Positions 24,213 to 33,321 of a stretch of DNA of 64,000 nt are shown here, piece by piece. Each line of letters begins with the position of its first letter. Position 1 is the stretch's first letter. Below the pieces are notes generated by a model. That model was not told the origin of the DNA, made no database searches, and was given only the letters and a program-made list of their open reading frames with translations. Source of the stretch: Rhodanobacter sp. 7MK24 (GTDB taxonomy: Bacteria; Pseudomonadota; Gammaproteobacteria; Xanthomonadales; Rhodanobacteraceae); the NCBI RefSeq assembly GCF_014842995.1, contig NZ_JACYXL010000005.1, positions 124,001-188,000 on the forward strand, in the 5' to 3' direction. Position numbers and translations under genes: made by a program.

Positions 24213-26012
24213 ATGACCGCCCCCATCCCCGCCCGGATCGCCGCGTTGCGCACGATCATGCAGCAGCACGGCATCGCCGCCGTGATCGTCCCCAGCGCCG
24301 ACCCGCACCTGTCCGAATACCTGCCCGAACGCTGGCAGGCGCGCGCATGGCTGTCCGGCTTCGACGGGTCGGCCGGCACGCTGATCGTCACGCGCGAACA
24401 CGCGGGCCTGTGGACGGACTCACGCTACTTCTCGCAGGCCGAACAGCAACTGGCCGGCACCGGTGTCGCCTTGATGAAGCTGCGCGTGGCGCACACGGCC
24501 GAACACCTCGACTGGCTGGCTTCGCACCTGCATCATGGTGAAACCCTCGCCGTGGCCGGCGACAGCGTGTCGCTGGCCGGCCTGCGCTCGATGGAAGGCA
24601 AGCTGGCCGAACACGGTGTGCGCGTGCGCACCGATCTCGACCTGCCTGGCACGATCTGGGACGATCGTCCCGGTCTCCCGCATGCACGCATCGTCGAGCA
24701 TCCCATCGCCTGGGCCTGCACCGCCCGCGCGGACAAGCTCGCGCGACTGCGCAGCGCCATGCGCAAGCACGGCGCCACGCACCACCTGCTCTCCAGTCTC
24801 GACGACATCGCCTGGCTCACCAACCTGCGCGGCAGCGACGTGGAGTGCAACCCGGTGTTTCTCGCCCACCTGCTGGTGGCCACCGAAGGCAAGGCCACGC
24901 TGTTCGCCGAGCGCGGCAAGTTCGACGACGCACTGGTGGCGCAGCTCGCCGCCGATGGCATTGCCATCGCGTCCTACGAAGGCATCACCGGCGCACTGGC
25001 CGAGCTGGGCAAGGCCGACACGCTGCTGTTCGATGCCGGTCGCGTGGTTTGCGCGATCAGCAACACGATTCCTGCCGCCGTGCAACGCACCGAAGCCGCC
25101 AACCCCAGCACTGCGTTCAAGGCGCTGAAGACACCGGCCGAGCTGGACCACGTGCGCGAGGTGATGCGCCGCGACGGTGCCGCACTGGCCGGCGCGTTCC
25201 GTGAAATCGAGCATCAGCTCGCGCAAGGCAAGCCGCTCACCGAACTGGACGTGCACCGCCTCGTGCACGCCGCCCGCGCCGCGCAGCCGGACTTCATCGG
25301 CGAAAGTTTCGCCACCATCGCCGGCTACCAGGCCAACGGCGCGTTGCCGCACTACCGCGCCACGCAGGCGTCGCACAGCACGCTGCAGGCGAAGGGCCTG
25401 CTGCTGATCGACTCCGGCGGCCAATACCTCGGCGGCACCACCGACATCACCCGCGTGCTGGCGCTGGGCGAGACCACGGCCGAACAGCGACGCGATGCGA
25501 CGCTGGTGATGAAGGGTATGATCGCGCTGTCCCGCGCCCGCTTCCCGAAAGGCGCCAGCGGCCCGCAGCTCGATGCGCTGGCGCGCGCGCCGCTGTGGGC
25601 GGCCGGCTGCGATTATGGCCATGGCACCGGGCACGGCGTGGGCTACTTCCTCAACGTGCACGAAGGTCCGCAATCCATCCGGCCGCCGATTTCCGGCGGC
25701 GCGCTGGTGGCGCTGGAGCCGGGCATGATCTCGTCCATCGAACCTGGCCTGTACAAGCCGGGTCGCCACGGCATCCGCCACGAAAACCTCGCGGTGGTAG
25801 CCGAAGCCGAGCGCACCGAGTTCGGTGACTACTACGCCTTCGAGACGCTCACGTTGTGCCCGTTCGACCGCCGTGCACTGGAACCGAGCCTGCTTGGCCC
25901 CGACGAGCGCGCGTGGCTGGACGACTACCATGCCACCGTGCGCGCGGCACTGGCGCCGCTGCTGGAAGGTGCCGACCTCGCCTGGCTGGAGTGGCATTGC
26001 GCTCCACTTTGA
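24213..26012 (+). CDS. Xaa-Pro aminopeptidase (M24B, three-domain type)
   Basis: This 599-residue enzyme removes N-terminal residues preceding proline. Two creatinase-like N domains (RIAALRTIMQQHGIAAVIVP; LRSAMRKHGATHHLLSSLDDIAW) precede a pita-bread catalytic domain. Its metal ligands are in LLIDSGGQYLGGTTDITR, GHGTGHGVGYF (His470 region), EPGMISSIEPGLY and RHENLAVV. The length and layout match the eukaryote-like XPNPEP1 group rather than the ~440-residue E. coli PepP. It is transcribed toward parE with a 78-bp gap. Confidence 0.92.
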   Translation: MTAPIPARIAALRTIMQQHGIAAVIVPSADPHLSEYLPERWQARAWLSGFDGSAGTLIVTREHAGLWTDSRYFSQAEQQLAGTGVALMKLRVAHTAEHLDWLASHLHHGETLAVAGDSVSLAGLRSMEGKLAEHGVRVRTDLDLPGTIWDDRPGLPHARIVEHPIAWACTARADKLARLRSAMRKHGATHHLLSSLDDIAWLTNLRGSDVECNPVFLAHLLVATEGKATLFAERGKFDDALVAQLAADGIAIASYEGITGALAELGKADTLLFDAGRVVCAISNTIPAAVQRTEAANPSTAFKALKTPAELDHVREVMRRDGAALAGAFREIEHQLAQGKPLTELDVHRLVHAARAAQPDFIGESFATIAGYQANGALPHYRATQASHSTLQAKGLLLIDSGGQYLGGTTDITRVLALGETTAEQRRDATLVMKGMIALSRARFPKGASGPQLDALARAPLWAAGCDYGHGTGHGVGYFLNVHEGPQSIRPPISGGALVALEPGMISSIEPGLYKPGRHGIRHENLAVVAEAERTEFGDYYAFETLTLCPFDRRALEPSLLGPDERAWLDDYHATVRAALAPLLEGADLAWLEWHCAPL

Positions 26013-26090
26013 TCGCGCCACGTCGAACGGCTTGACCCTCCACCCACCCGCAGCCATGCTGCGGCGTTTCCACCGGCATATTCCCCACGC

Positions 26091-27980
26091 ATGAGCAGTC
26101 GCTACAACGCCGCCGACATTGAAGTCCTTTCCGGCCTGGACCCGGTCAAGCGCCGCCCGGGCATGTACACCGACACCACCCGCCCCAACCACATGGCGCA
26201 GGAGGTGATCGACAACTCGGTGGACGAGGCGCTGGCCGGCCACGCGAAAGCGATCGAGGTGGTGCTGCACTCGGACGGCTCGGTCGGGGTCACCGACGAC
26301 GGCCGCGGCATGCCGGTGGACATCCATCCGGAGGAAGGCATTCCGGGCGTGGAACTGATCCTTACTCGCCTGCACGCGGGCGGCAAGTTCAGCGGCAAGA
26401 ACTACAACTTCTCCGGCGGCCTGCACGGCGTGGGCGTGTCGGTGGTGAACGCGCTGTCGCAGCGTGTGGAAGTGACCATCCGCCGTGACGGCAACGAATA
26501 CCGCATGGCCTTCGAGCACGGCGACCGCGTGAGCGAGCTGCAGGTGATCGGCACGGTGCCGAAGAAGAAGACCGGCACCACCGTGCACTTCTGGCCCGAC
26601 CCGAAATACTTCGACTCGCCGAAGATCTCGCTGTCGAAACTCAAGCACCTGCTGCGCGCCAAGGCCGTGCTGTGCGCCGGCCTCGCGGTGAAGCTCACCG
26701 ACGAAGCCAGCGGCGAGACCAGCGAATGGCTCTACGAGGACGGCCTGCGCGACTACCTGCGCGGCGAACTCGACGGCGGCGAGGCGCTGCCGGCAGATCT
26801 CTTCGTGCATCACATCGCGCGCGACACCGAAGGCATGGACGTGGCGCTGGCCTGGTTGCCGGAAGGCGAGCTGGTGCAAGAAAGCTACGTCAACCTGATC
26901 CCCACCGCGCAGGGCGGCACCCACGTCAACGGCCTGCGCTCCGGCCTCACCAATGCCATCCGCGAATTCTGCGACATCCGCAACCTGCTGCCGCGCGGCG
27001 TGAAGCTGGCGCCGGAAGACGTGTGGGAGCGGCTCGCCTTCGTGCTCAGCGCCAAGCTGCTCGATCCGCAGTTCGCCGGTCAGACCAAGGAGCGCCTCTC
27101 CTCGCGCAATGCCGCCGCGCTCGTGGAGAACGTGGTGCACGACGCCTTCAGCCTGTGGCTGAACCAGAACGTGGACAGCGGTGAACGCATCGCCCAGCTC
27201 GCCATCGAGCGTGCCAGCGCGCGGCTCAAGGCCGCCAAGCAGGTGGTACGCAAGAAGATCGTGCAAGGCCCCGCCCTGCCCGGCAAGCTGGCCGACTGCA
27301 CCTCCACCGATCTCTCGCGCACCGAGCTGTTCCTGGTGGAGGGCGACTCCGCCGGCGGCAGCGCCAAGCAGGCGCGCGACAAGGAGTTCCAGGCGATCCT
27401 GCCGCTGCGCGGCAAGATCCTCAACACCTGGGAAGTGGAATCGACCTCGGTGTTGGCCTCCGAGGAAGTGCACAACCTCGCCGTCGCGATCGGCTGCGAC
27501 CCAGGCAAGGACGACCTCGCCGGCCTGCGCTACGGCAAGGTTGTCATCCTCGCCGATGCCGACTCCGACGGCCTGCACATCGCCACCCTGCTCAGCGCGC
27601 TGTTCCTCAAGCACTTCCCGCATCTGGTCAGCGAGGGCCACGTGTTCGTGGCGATGCCGCCGCTGTTCCGCGTCGATGTGGGCAAGCAGGTGTTCTACTG
27701 CCTCGACGAGAACGAAAAGCAGGCGATGCTGCAGAAGATCGAGCGCGAGAAGATGAAGGGCGCGGTCAGCGTTACCCGCTTCAAGGGCCTGGGCGAGATG
27801 AACCCGCCGCAATTGCGCGAATCCACCATCCATCCCGACACCCGTCGCCTCGTCCAGCTCACCGTGGAGGGCGACGACGGCACCGCGAGGCTGATGGACT
27901 TGCTGCTCGCCAAGAAGCGCGCCAGCGACCGCAAGGCCTGGCTGGAGGAAAAGGGCGACCTCGCCACACTGGAGGTTTGA
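26091..27980 (+). CDS. parE: DNA topoisomerase IV subunit B
   Basis: This 629-residue type IIA topoisomerase ATPase subunit works with ParC to decatenate chromosomes. The N-terminal GHKL ATPase has EVIDNSVDEALAGHA, DDGRGMPVDIHPE and GGLHGVGVSVVNALS. The TOPRIM domain has the catalytic Glu417 in LVEGDSAGGSAKQARD and the DADSDG acidic motif. The short length and the parE-type FSGGLHGVGVSVVNALS distinguish it from GyrB (about 800 residues). Confidence 0.95.
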   Translation: MSSRYNAADIEVLSGLDPVKRRPGMYTDTTRPNHMAQEVIDNSVDEALAGHAKAIEVVLHSDGSVGVTDDGRGMPVDIHPEEGIPGVELILTRLHAGGKFSGKNYNFSGGLHGVGVSVVNALSQRVEVTIRRDGNEYRMAFEHGDRVSELQVIGTVPKKKTGTTVHFWPDPKYFDSPKISLSKLKHLLRAKAVLCAGLAVKLTDEASGETSEWLYEDGLRDYLRGELDGGEALPADLFVHHIARDTEGMDVALAWLPEGELVQESYVNLIPTAQGGTHVNGLRSGLTNAIREFCDIRNLLPRGVKLAPEDVWERLAFVLSAKLLDPQFAGQTKERLSSRNAAALVENVVHDAFSLWLNQNVDSGERIAQLAIERASARLKAAKQVVRKKIVQGPALPGKLADCTSTDLSRTELFLVEGDSAGGSAKQARDKEFQAILPLRGKILNTWEVESTSVLASEEVHNLAVAIGCDPGKDDLAGLRYGKVVILADADSDGLHIATLLSALFLKHFPHLVSEGHVFVAMPPLFRVDVGKQVFYCLDENEKQAMLQKIEREKMKGAVSVTRFKGLGEMNPPQLRESTIHPDTRRLVQLTVEGDDGTARLMDLLLAKKRASDRKAWLEEKGDLATLEV

Positions 27981-28086
27981 CCGGGAGGGCGCCCCAAGCC
28001 GCCCCGAATTCGCCCGTTTTGGCCGCCGCCCCAGCACAATGGGCGACCATCCTTTTCGCACCATCCTCCAACCCAAGAACAGCTCC

Positions 28087-30582
28087 ATGCTAGTCGCCGA
28101 GTACCCACAGGAAGTGGAAGGCCATCCAGGGGTGGCCGTTGTCTCCACGCAAGCTGTTCCAGTCCCCGCCGCACGCCTTTCCGGACTCGATGGCCTCCGG
28201 GCCATCGCGGTCACGGCCGTCGTGCTTTTCCATGCCGACTTCTATTGGGCCCGCGGCGGCTACCTGGGAGTCGACCTGTTCTTCGTCATCTCGGGCTTCC
28301 TGATCACCGGCCTGATCGCCCGCGAGGTGGACGATACGGGACGGCTCGGTCTGCGCAACTTTTATTGGCGGCGCGCCAAGCGCCTGCTTCCGGCCGCCTG
28401 GCTGATGATGGCTGTCGTCGTGGCCGTCGCGGCGCGGGTCGCGCGCGACGCGTTGCCCCACCTGCGCAGCGATGCCTTCGCCTCGTTTTTCTACGCCACC
28501 AACTGGGAACTGCTGCGCAGCCAGACCTCGTACTTCGAAGCCACCGGCCGGCCGCCGCTGCTGCAGCACTTGTGGTCGCTGGCGATCGAAGAGCAGTTCT
28601 ACATCGCCTGGGCACCGCTGGCCTTCATCGTGTTGCCGCGCATTGGCCGGCGAGCGCTGGCGACCGTCGCCATCCTGCTTGCCATCGCCTCGGCGACCTG
28701 GATGGTGGTGCTTGCGCAACGGATGGGCTACCCCGGACAGGGCGATCCGTCCCGGTTGTATTTCGGGACCGACACCCATGGCTTCGCCTTGCTGCTTGGG
28801 TCGGCGCTTGGGCTGCTCTGGCAACCGTCGCCGGCCGAACGCCCGGGCATCGCACTACGCATCCTTGGCTGGCTGCTCGGCCTCTGGGCGCTCGCCCTGA
28901 TGATCATGCTGTTCGCCGTGATGGGCGAGAATTCGCCTGTGCTCTATCCCTGGGGCTTCCTGGGAGCAGCCACTGCGGCCATCACTCTGATCGCCGTGGC
29001 CACCCATCCCGGCATGGCCTTCGGCCGCTGCCTGGACAACCCGGTAATGCGCTGGCTCGGCGAGCGTTCCTACGGCATCTACCTGTGGCATTGGCCCATC
29101 TTCATGCTGACGCGGCCGGACATCGACCTGCGCAGGCTGGGCCACGGCGAGACGCTTGTCTTGCGCATCATGCTCACGCTCGCCGTCGCCGAACTGTCCT
29201 ACCGTTGGCTGGAGATGCCGGTACGGCGCGGCGCGCTCGAACGCGTCTTCGCCGGCAAGCGTCGCCACGCCTGGTCGGGGCGACTGGCCATCGCGTTGTC
29301 GATGGCTCTGGCCTTCGGCTCCGTGGGCGCGACCCTGCGGCACGCCCCTGCCGAAGCGAGGCCCGCACTGGACGTGCGCGAAGCGCTGTCGCTGGATGCG
29401 CCGGCAACGCCCATTGCGTTGCAAGGCAAGCTCGCCCCTCTTTCCGCCACGTCGGTGGAAATTCCCATCGAGCCAATCGTTCCGCCGGTCGTGCCGACGC
29501 TACCGGATGAACCCACCGTCCAGACGTATACCGGTGGCGATCTCACTGCCATAGGCGATTCGGTGCTGCTGGGTTCCAGCAGGCTGCTGAAGGTCACCCT
29601 TCCCGGCGTGGACGTGCACGCCACGATGGGGTGGCAGGCCGCCGACGTCATCCGCCAGCTCAAGGCGCTCAAGAACGCCGGCTCGCTGCGCGCCGTCGCC
29701 TTGGTGCACCTGGGAACGAACGGGTACGTCACCGAGGAGCAACTGCGGCAGATCCTCTCCATGCTGTCGGACTGCAAGCGCGTGGTGCTGGTCAACACGC
29801 ACGTGCCGCGGCGCTGGATGGAAGCGAACAACGCGCTTATCGACCGCGTCGCGCCGGAGTTTCCCAACGTCGTGGTGGTGCGCTGGAGCGACCTCTCCGA
29901 AAACCAGCCCGACTACTTCGTCTCCGACGGCGTGCACCTGACCACCATCGGGCAGCGCGCGTTCATCACCGAGATCATGCGCACCGGGCATCTGGCGCGA
30001 GACAACACGCCGGCAACGGACACCACCCTCGTGTCTCAAGCAAGTGCCAACATGGCAGGCGACCTCTCGCCGACCTTGGTGCTCGCCGCCCAGTCAGCCG
30101 CCAGCGACACCTACTGGCGCAAGATGGCGCTGTGCGAAACCGACGCCAACTGGAAAAACAACGGACACCGCTCGGGCGGCCTTGGGATTTCGGTGGATGA
30201 CTGGAAAACCTGGGGCGGCGACGAATTCGCCCCGACCCCGGCGGAAGCGACGCCTGCCCAGCAGATCGAAGTGGCCAACCGCATTTCGACGCAGGGATGG
30301 GCGAATCCACAGGGCGAGGTCGTCAAACCGGTCGGTTTCGTCCGCTGGCGCTGCGTAGCGGCGCTGGGTCGCCCGCATTCCAGCTCCCCTAACACCTACA
30401 CTCGCGAGAGCGTGCTTGCCCAGACCTTCCATCTTGGCGAACGCGGCGAAGTGGTGCGCGACCTGCAACGCATCCTCGGCGATGCGCCCGACGGCATCTA
30501 CAGCAGGAAGCTGCACAGGAAACACCTCATTTACCTGAAGCAGAACGGCCTGCCCGGATCCTTGGCAGGCATGGATTCTTGA
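28087..30582 (+). CDS. OafA-type O-acyltransferase fused to SGNH, Rpf-like transglycosylase and PG-binding-like domains
   Basis: This is a four-part envelope protein of 831 residues from the ATG at 28087. An in-frame ATG at 28039 would add 16, and neither has a clear ribosome site. An acyltransferase_3 domain (from LSGLDGLRAIAV, catalytic-type His49) has about ten membrane helices, and a further helix exports the rest. An SGNH domain follows with Ser492 in AIGDSVLLG, Asn545 in HLGTNG, and Asp614/His617 in SDGVHLT. After a linker, about 672-760 resembles Rpf transglycosylases: MALCETDANW keeps the catalytic Glu (684) and Cys683, then GGLGISVDDWKTWGG, QQIEVANRISTQGW and Cys756. The tail (about 780-831) looks like a peptidoglycan-binding module. 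Its substrate is unknown; cell-wall glycan is inferred. Confidence 0.88.
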   Translation: MLVAEYPQEVEGHPGVAVVSTQAVPVPAARLSGLDGLRAIAVTAVVLFHADFYWARGGYLGVDLFFVISGFLITGLIAREVDDTGRLGLRNFYWRRAKRLLPAAWLMMAVVVAVAARVARDALPHLRSDAFASFFYATNWELLRSQTSYFEATGRPPLLQHLWSLAIEEQFYIAWAPLAFIVLPRIGRRALATVAILLAIASATWMVVLAQRMGYPGQGDPSRLYFGTDTHGFALLLGSALGLLWQPSPAERPGIALRILGWLLGLWALALMIMLFAVMGENSPVLYPWGFLGAATAAITLIAVATHPGMAFGRCLDNPVMRWLGERSYGIYLWHWPIFMLTRPDIDLRRLGHGETLVLRIMLTLAVAELSYRWLEMPVRRGALERVFAGKRRHAWSGRLAIALSMALAFGSVGATLRHAPAEARPALDVREALSLDAPATPIALQGKLAPLSATSVEIPIEPIVPPVVPTLPDEPTVQTYTGGDLTAIGDSVLLGSSRLLKVTLPGVDVHATMGWQAADVIRQLKALKNAGSLRAVALVHLGTNGYVTEEQLRQILSMLSDCKRVVLVNTHVPRRWMEANNALIDRVAPEFPNVVVVRWSDLSENQPDYFVSDGVHLTTIGQRAFITEIMRTGHLARDNTPATDTTLVSQASANMAGDLSPTLVLAAQSAASDTYWRKMALCETDANWKNNGHRSGGLGISVDDWKTWGGDEFAPTPAEATPAQQIEVANRISTQGWANPQGEVVKPVGFVRWRCVAALGRPHSSSPNTYTRESVLAQTFHLGERGEVVRDLQRILGDAPDGIYSRKLHRKHLIYLKQNGLPGSLAGMDS

Positions 30583-30602
30583 ATAACCGGAGTACGTGGC
30601 GC

Positions 30603-31961
30603 ATGGCATCTGTTTCGCGCTTATTGACGATCAGTGCCTGGTGCGCTGGCTGGCTTGCTTTGTCTTTCTGCCGGCCGCTGATGGCGCAGGATGGTGCACC
30701 GCCCGTGGGTGGCGTCAACGACCTGGTGTGCCCCAACACGTCGCCGGCCCAGCCCAAGCCGTCCGCGACCAATCCCGGCGGTCGCGCCGCCCTGGTGGGC
30801 TCGCAGATGCCCAGCGATGCCGAGCTCGGGTCGCTGGCCCGCACGGTCATCCGCACACAACCCTTGCTGGCTGCCGGAACCATTGCCGGATTCGCACCGG
30901 GTAGCGCCACCCGTCCGCGTCGCATTGCCTTCTGGGGCGACAGCCATATTGCCGGCGGTCCGTTCGCACCCACCCTGATCCAGGCCTTGCGCGACAAGGG
31001 GCTCAGCGTGGAAGCACGCTTCCTGCCGCCGACCATGGGCCGCGCCAACATCGTGCTGCCCGGCCTGCGCGCTTACTGCATCGGCTCAAGCTGGACGACC
31101 GAGATTGCCTACACCTCGCCGACGACGCTGGACATCGGGCCGGCATTGGCCAATCGCACTGTCGATGCCGGCCCGGACAGCTATCTCTGGCTCGATCTGC
31201 GCGACGCGGCGCGGCAAACCGACGTGCAACAGGTGCAACTGGTCTACAGCGCCCCCGCCGGTGCATCCATCGATTACGTCATCGACGACCGCGTGCAACG
31301 TACGGTGTCCCTGCCCGCAGCGGCCACCAGCCACATGGTGGCGCTACGCGCCGACGCCCCGATCTCCACCCTCAAGCTGCGCCTGTCGCGAGGCAAGCTG
31401 GTATTGCAGGGCTTCATTCTCGATCGCACGCAAGTACCGGACGTCGCGTTCGATTTCTTCGGCATCCCGTCTGCCACCGCCAAAGGCTGGGCGAACGCCA
31501 ATCCGGAAGCGCTTGCTCAGGCATTGCACGGCGTGAGTTACGACGGCGTGGTGCTGGAATACGGCACGAACGAAGGCGCCGACCCTGATTTCGACGGAGA
31601 CAAGTACGCGACCATGCTGAGCCGGGCGCTGGGCAACCTGCGGCAGGTATTTCCCGCCGCGTCCTGCGTGCTCGTCGGGCCGCCCGATCGCGGCGTGCTG
31701 CGCCAGGGCAAGGGCGGCACGCTGCCGCTGCTCACCTACGGCCGCATCCACCAGCGCATCGAGCAGATACAGCGCGACGTGGGCAGCCGCTTCGGTTGCG
31801 TGGCGTGGAGTTGGCAGGATCTCATGGGCGGCCCGGGCGGCAGCTATGGCTGGGCGCATGCCAACCCCAGCCTGATGGGGCACGATCTCATCCACCTCAG
31901 CCCGGACGGCTACCGCCTCACCGGCCGTTCGCTGGCCCATAGCCTGGGTTGGGCGCCTTAA
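30603..31961 (+). CDS. Secreted SGNH-type esterase with an inserted domain
   Basis: This protein of 452 residues has a signal peptide ending near CRPLMAQ. SGNH blocks are [10 protein letters not shown] (Ser114, His115), YGTNEG (Asn323) and DLIHLSPDG (Asp428, His431). About 209 residues separate the first and second blocks. This is far more than in a minimal SGNH fold, and the extra part looks beta-rich, as in peptidoglycan O-acetylesterases of the Ape1 group, where a carbohydrate-binding module is inserted there. That comparison is inference. The ATG at 30603 is preceded by GGAG. An upstream TTG at 30579 overlaps the previous stop codon. The gene forms a two-gene unit with the acyltransferase fusion. 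Confidence 0.85.
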   Translation: MASVSRLLTISAWCAGWLALSFCRPLMAQDGAPPVGGVNDLVCPNTSPAQPKPSATNPGGRAALVGSQMPSDAELGSLARTVIRTQPLLAAGTIAGFAPGSATRPRRIAFWGDSHIAGGPFAPTLIQALRDKGLSVEARFLPPTMGRANIVLPGLRAYCIGSSWTTEIAYTSPTTLDIGPALANRTVDAGPDSYLWLDLRDAARQTDVQQVQLVYSAPAGASIDYVIDDRVQRTVSLPAAATSHMVALRADAPISTLKLRLSRGKLVLQGFILDRTQVPDVAFDFFGIPSATAKGWANANPEALAQALHGVSYDGVVLEYGTNEGADPDFDGDKYATMLSRALGNLRQVFPAASCVLVGPPDRGVLRQGKGGTLPLLTYGRIHQRIEQIQRDVGSRFGCVAWSWQDLMGGPGGSYGWAHANPSLMGHDLIHLSPDGYRLTGRSLAHSLGWAP

Positions 31962-32020
31962 ATCGCGCTATCGTCACCCGTGCTCCGCCGATACTTGGCC
32001 TCTCACTCGACCGATCCTCC

Positions 32021-32542
32021 ATGGCCCTTACTGCCCCCTTCGACCTGCAACGCTGGATAGACGAGCATCGCCATCTGCTCAAGCCGCCGGTGGGAAACAA
32101 GTGCATCGTGGACGGGGATTTCATCGTCATGATCGTGGGCGGCCCGAACGCGCGCACCGATTACCACCATGATGAAGGCCCCGAGTTCTTCTATCAGCTC
32201 GAAGGCGAGATGGTGCTGAAAGTGCAGGACGACGGCGTGGCGCGCGACATCCCGATCCATGCCGGCGAGATGTTCTACTTGCCGGCGCGCGTGCCGCATT
32301 CGCCACAACGCATGGTCGACTCCATCGGCCTGGTGATCGAGCGGCGGCGTCTGCCACATGAGAAGGACGGCCTGCTGTGGTTCTGCGAGCGCTGCAACCA
32401 CAAGCTGTATGAGGAGTACTTCGTCCTCGACAGCATCGAGCGCGATTTCCCGCCCGTATTCGAACGTTTCTACCGCTCACGCGAGGCGCGTACCTGCCAG
32501 GATTGCGGACACCTCAATCCCGCGCCAGAACGCTACGGGTAG
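32021..32542 (+). CDS. nbaC: 3-hydroxyanthranilate 3,4-dioxygenase
   Basis: This 173-residue cupin dioxygenase opens 3-hydroxyanthranilate on the tryptophan-kynurenine route to quinolinate/NAD. Active-site residues are visible in [19 protein letters not shown] (Arg45, His49, Glu55) with a further His in ARVPHSPQR. The C-terminal CERC and CQDC pairs form the rubredoxin-like iron site of the bacterial enzymes. No other kynurenine-pathway gene is in the window. Confidence 0.93.
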   Translation: MALTAPFDLQRWIDEHRHLLKPPVGNKCIVDGDFIVMIVGGPNARTDYHHDEGPEFFYQLEGEMVLKVQDDGVARDIPIHAGEMFYLPARVPHSPQRMVDSIGLVIERRRLPHEKDGLLWFCERCNHKLYEEYFVLDSIERDFPPVFERFYRSREARTCQDCGHLNPAPERYG

Positions 32543-32608
32543 GAGCACCTGTGCGCGATTACCTTGTGCTCCGATCGAAGCGCCGGAGCATTCGCGCACG
32601 AAGAGCAT

Positions 32609-33160
32609 CTACGGTGAGCGCGCCAGCCACTTGCCCGCCATGCGCCGCAGCGAGTCATCGGCCTGCGGATTACGCACGATCTCGCGTACCGGCTGCCATG
32701 CCAGCGCCAGCGATTCCGCGTTGATCGCAAACTCCTCGCTGCCGGTGGCGCGCACCACGTACCGCACGTCGTAATGCCAATGCTCCGGCTCACCGACGCG
32801 CGCGGGAATGCGGTGGCGGTCGATGTCGAAGATCTCCCGCTCGACCGTCAAATCGCCCAGACCGGATTCCTCTTCGGCTTCGCGCAGGGCCACGCGCGCC
32901 AGTTCGCTGTCTCCATCGGCATGGCCGCCGAGCTGCAGCCAGCGCCGCAGTTTGGCGTGATGCGTGAGCAGCACGCGCTCGCCGTCCGCACTCGTCAGCC
33001 AGGCGGACCCGGTGAAATGACCGACGGCATGGCCGCGCTCGAACACGGCCCTGTGGGAGGCGAGGAACACCTCGAAGTCGGCGACGGTCTCGCCCTCTTC
33101 GGGATGCCGCGTGAGATAGTCGTCCAGCGCGGTAGCGATATGCGGAAAATGAAGTGGCAT
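32609..33160 (-). CDS. NUDIX hydrolase
   Basis: This 183-residue pyrophosphohydrolase has a complete Nudix box GGHADGDSELARVALREAEEESGL shape, seen as GGHADGD and REAEEESGL. The substrate cannot be read from the sequence. The start at 33160 (MPLHFPHIATAL) is preferred. An in-frame upstream ATG at 33205 would add 15 residues. It is an isolated minus-strand gene between two plus-strand units. Confidence 0.88.
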   Translation of the reverse strand: MPLHFPHIATALDDYLTRHPEEGETVADFEVFLASHRAVFERGHAVGHFTGSAWLTSADGERVLLTHHAKLRRWLQLGGHADGDSELARVALREAEEESGLGDLTVEREIFDIDRHRIPARVGEPEHWHYDVRYVVRATGSEEFAINAESLALAWQPVREIVRNPQADDSLRRMAGKWLARSP

Positions 33161-33321
33161 GACTTGTGGCAGAGGCGCGGAAAACAAAGCGCATTCTAGC
33201 TGCATCGCGTCTTGTCCCCCTCCAACCGCTCGGCTATGGTTGGGCGTCCGTCGGCTCGTCGCGCCCCTTTTCGTCGCGTTTCCGTTCGAGCGTGACGCCG
33301 TAGTTTCCCGGGGAGCAACAC

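Noticed and set aside
24420-28214. A 1264-codon open frame on the minus strand opposite the aminopeptidase and parE genes
   Set aside because: It lies antisense to two well-conserved genes, has no recognisable domain, and is explained by GC-rich third codon positions keeping the reverse frame open.
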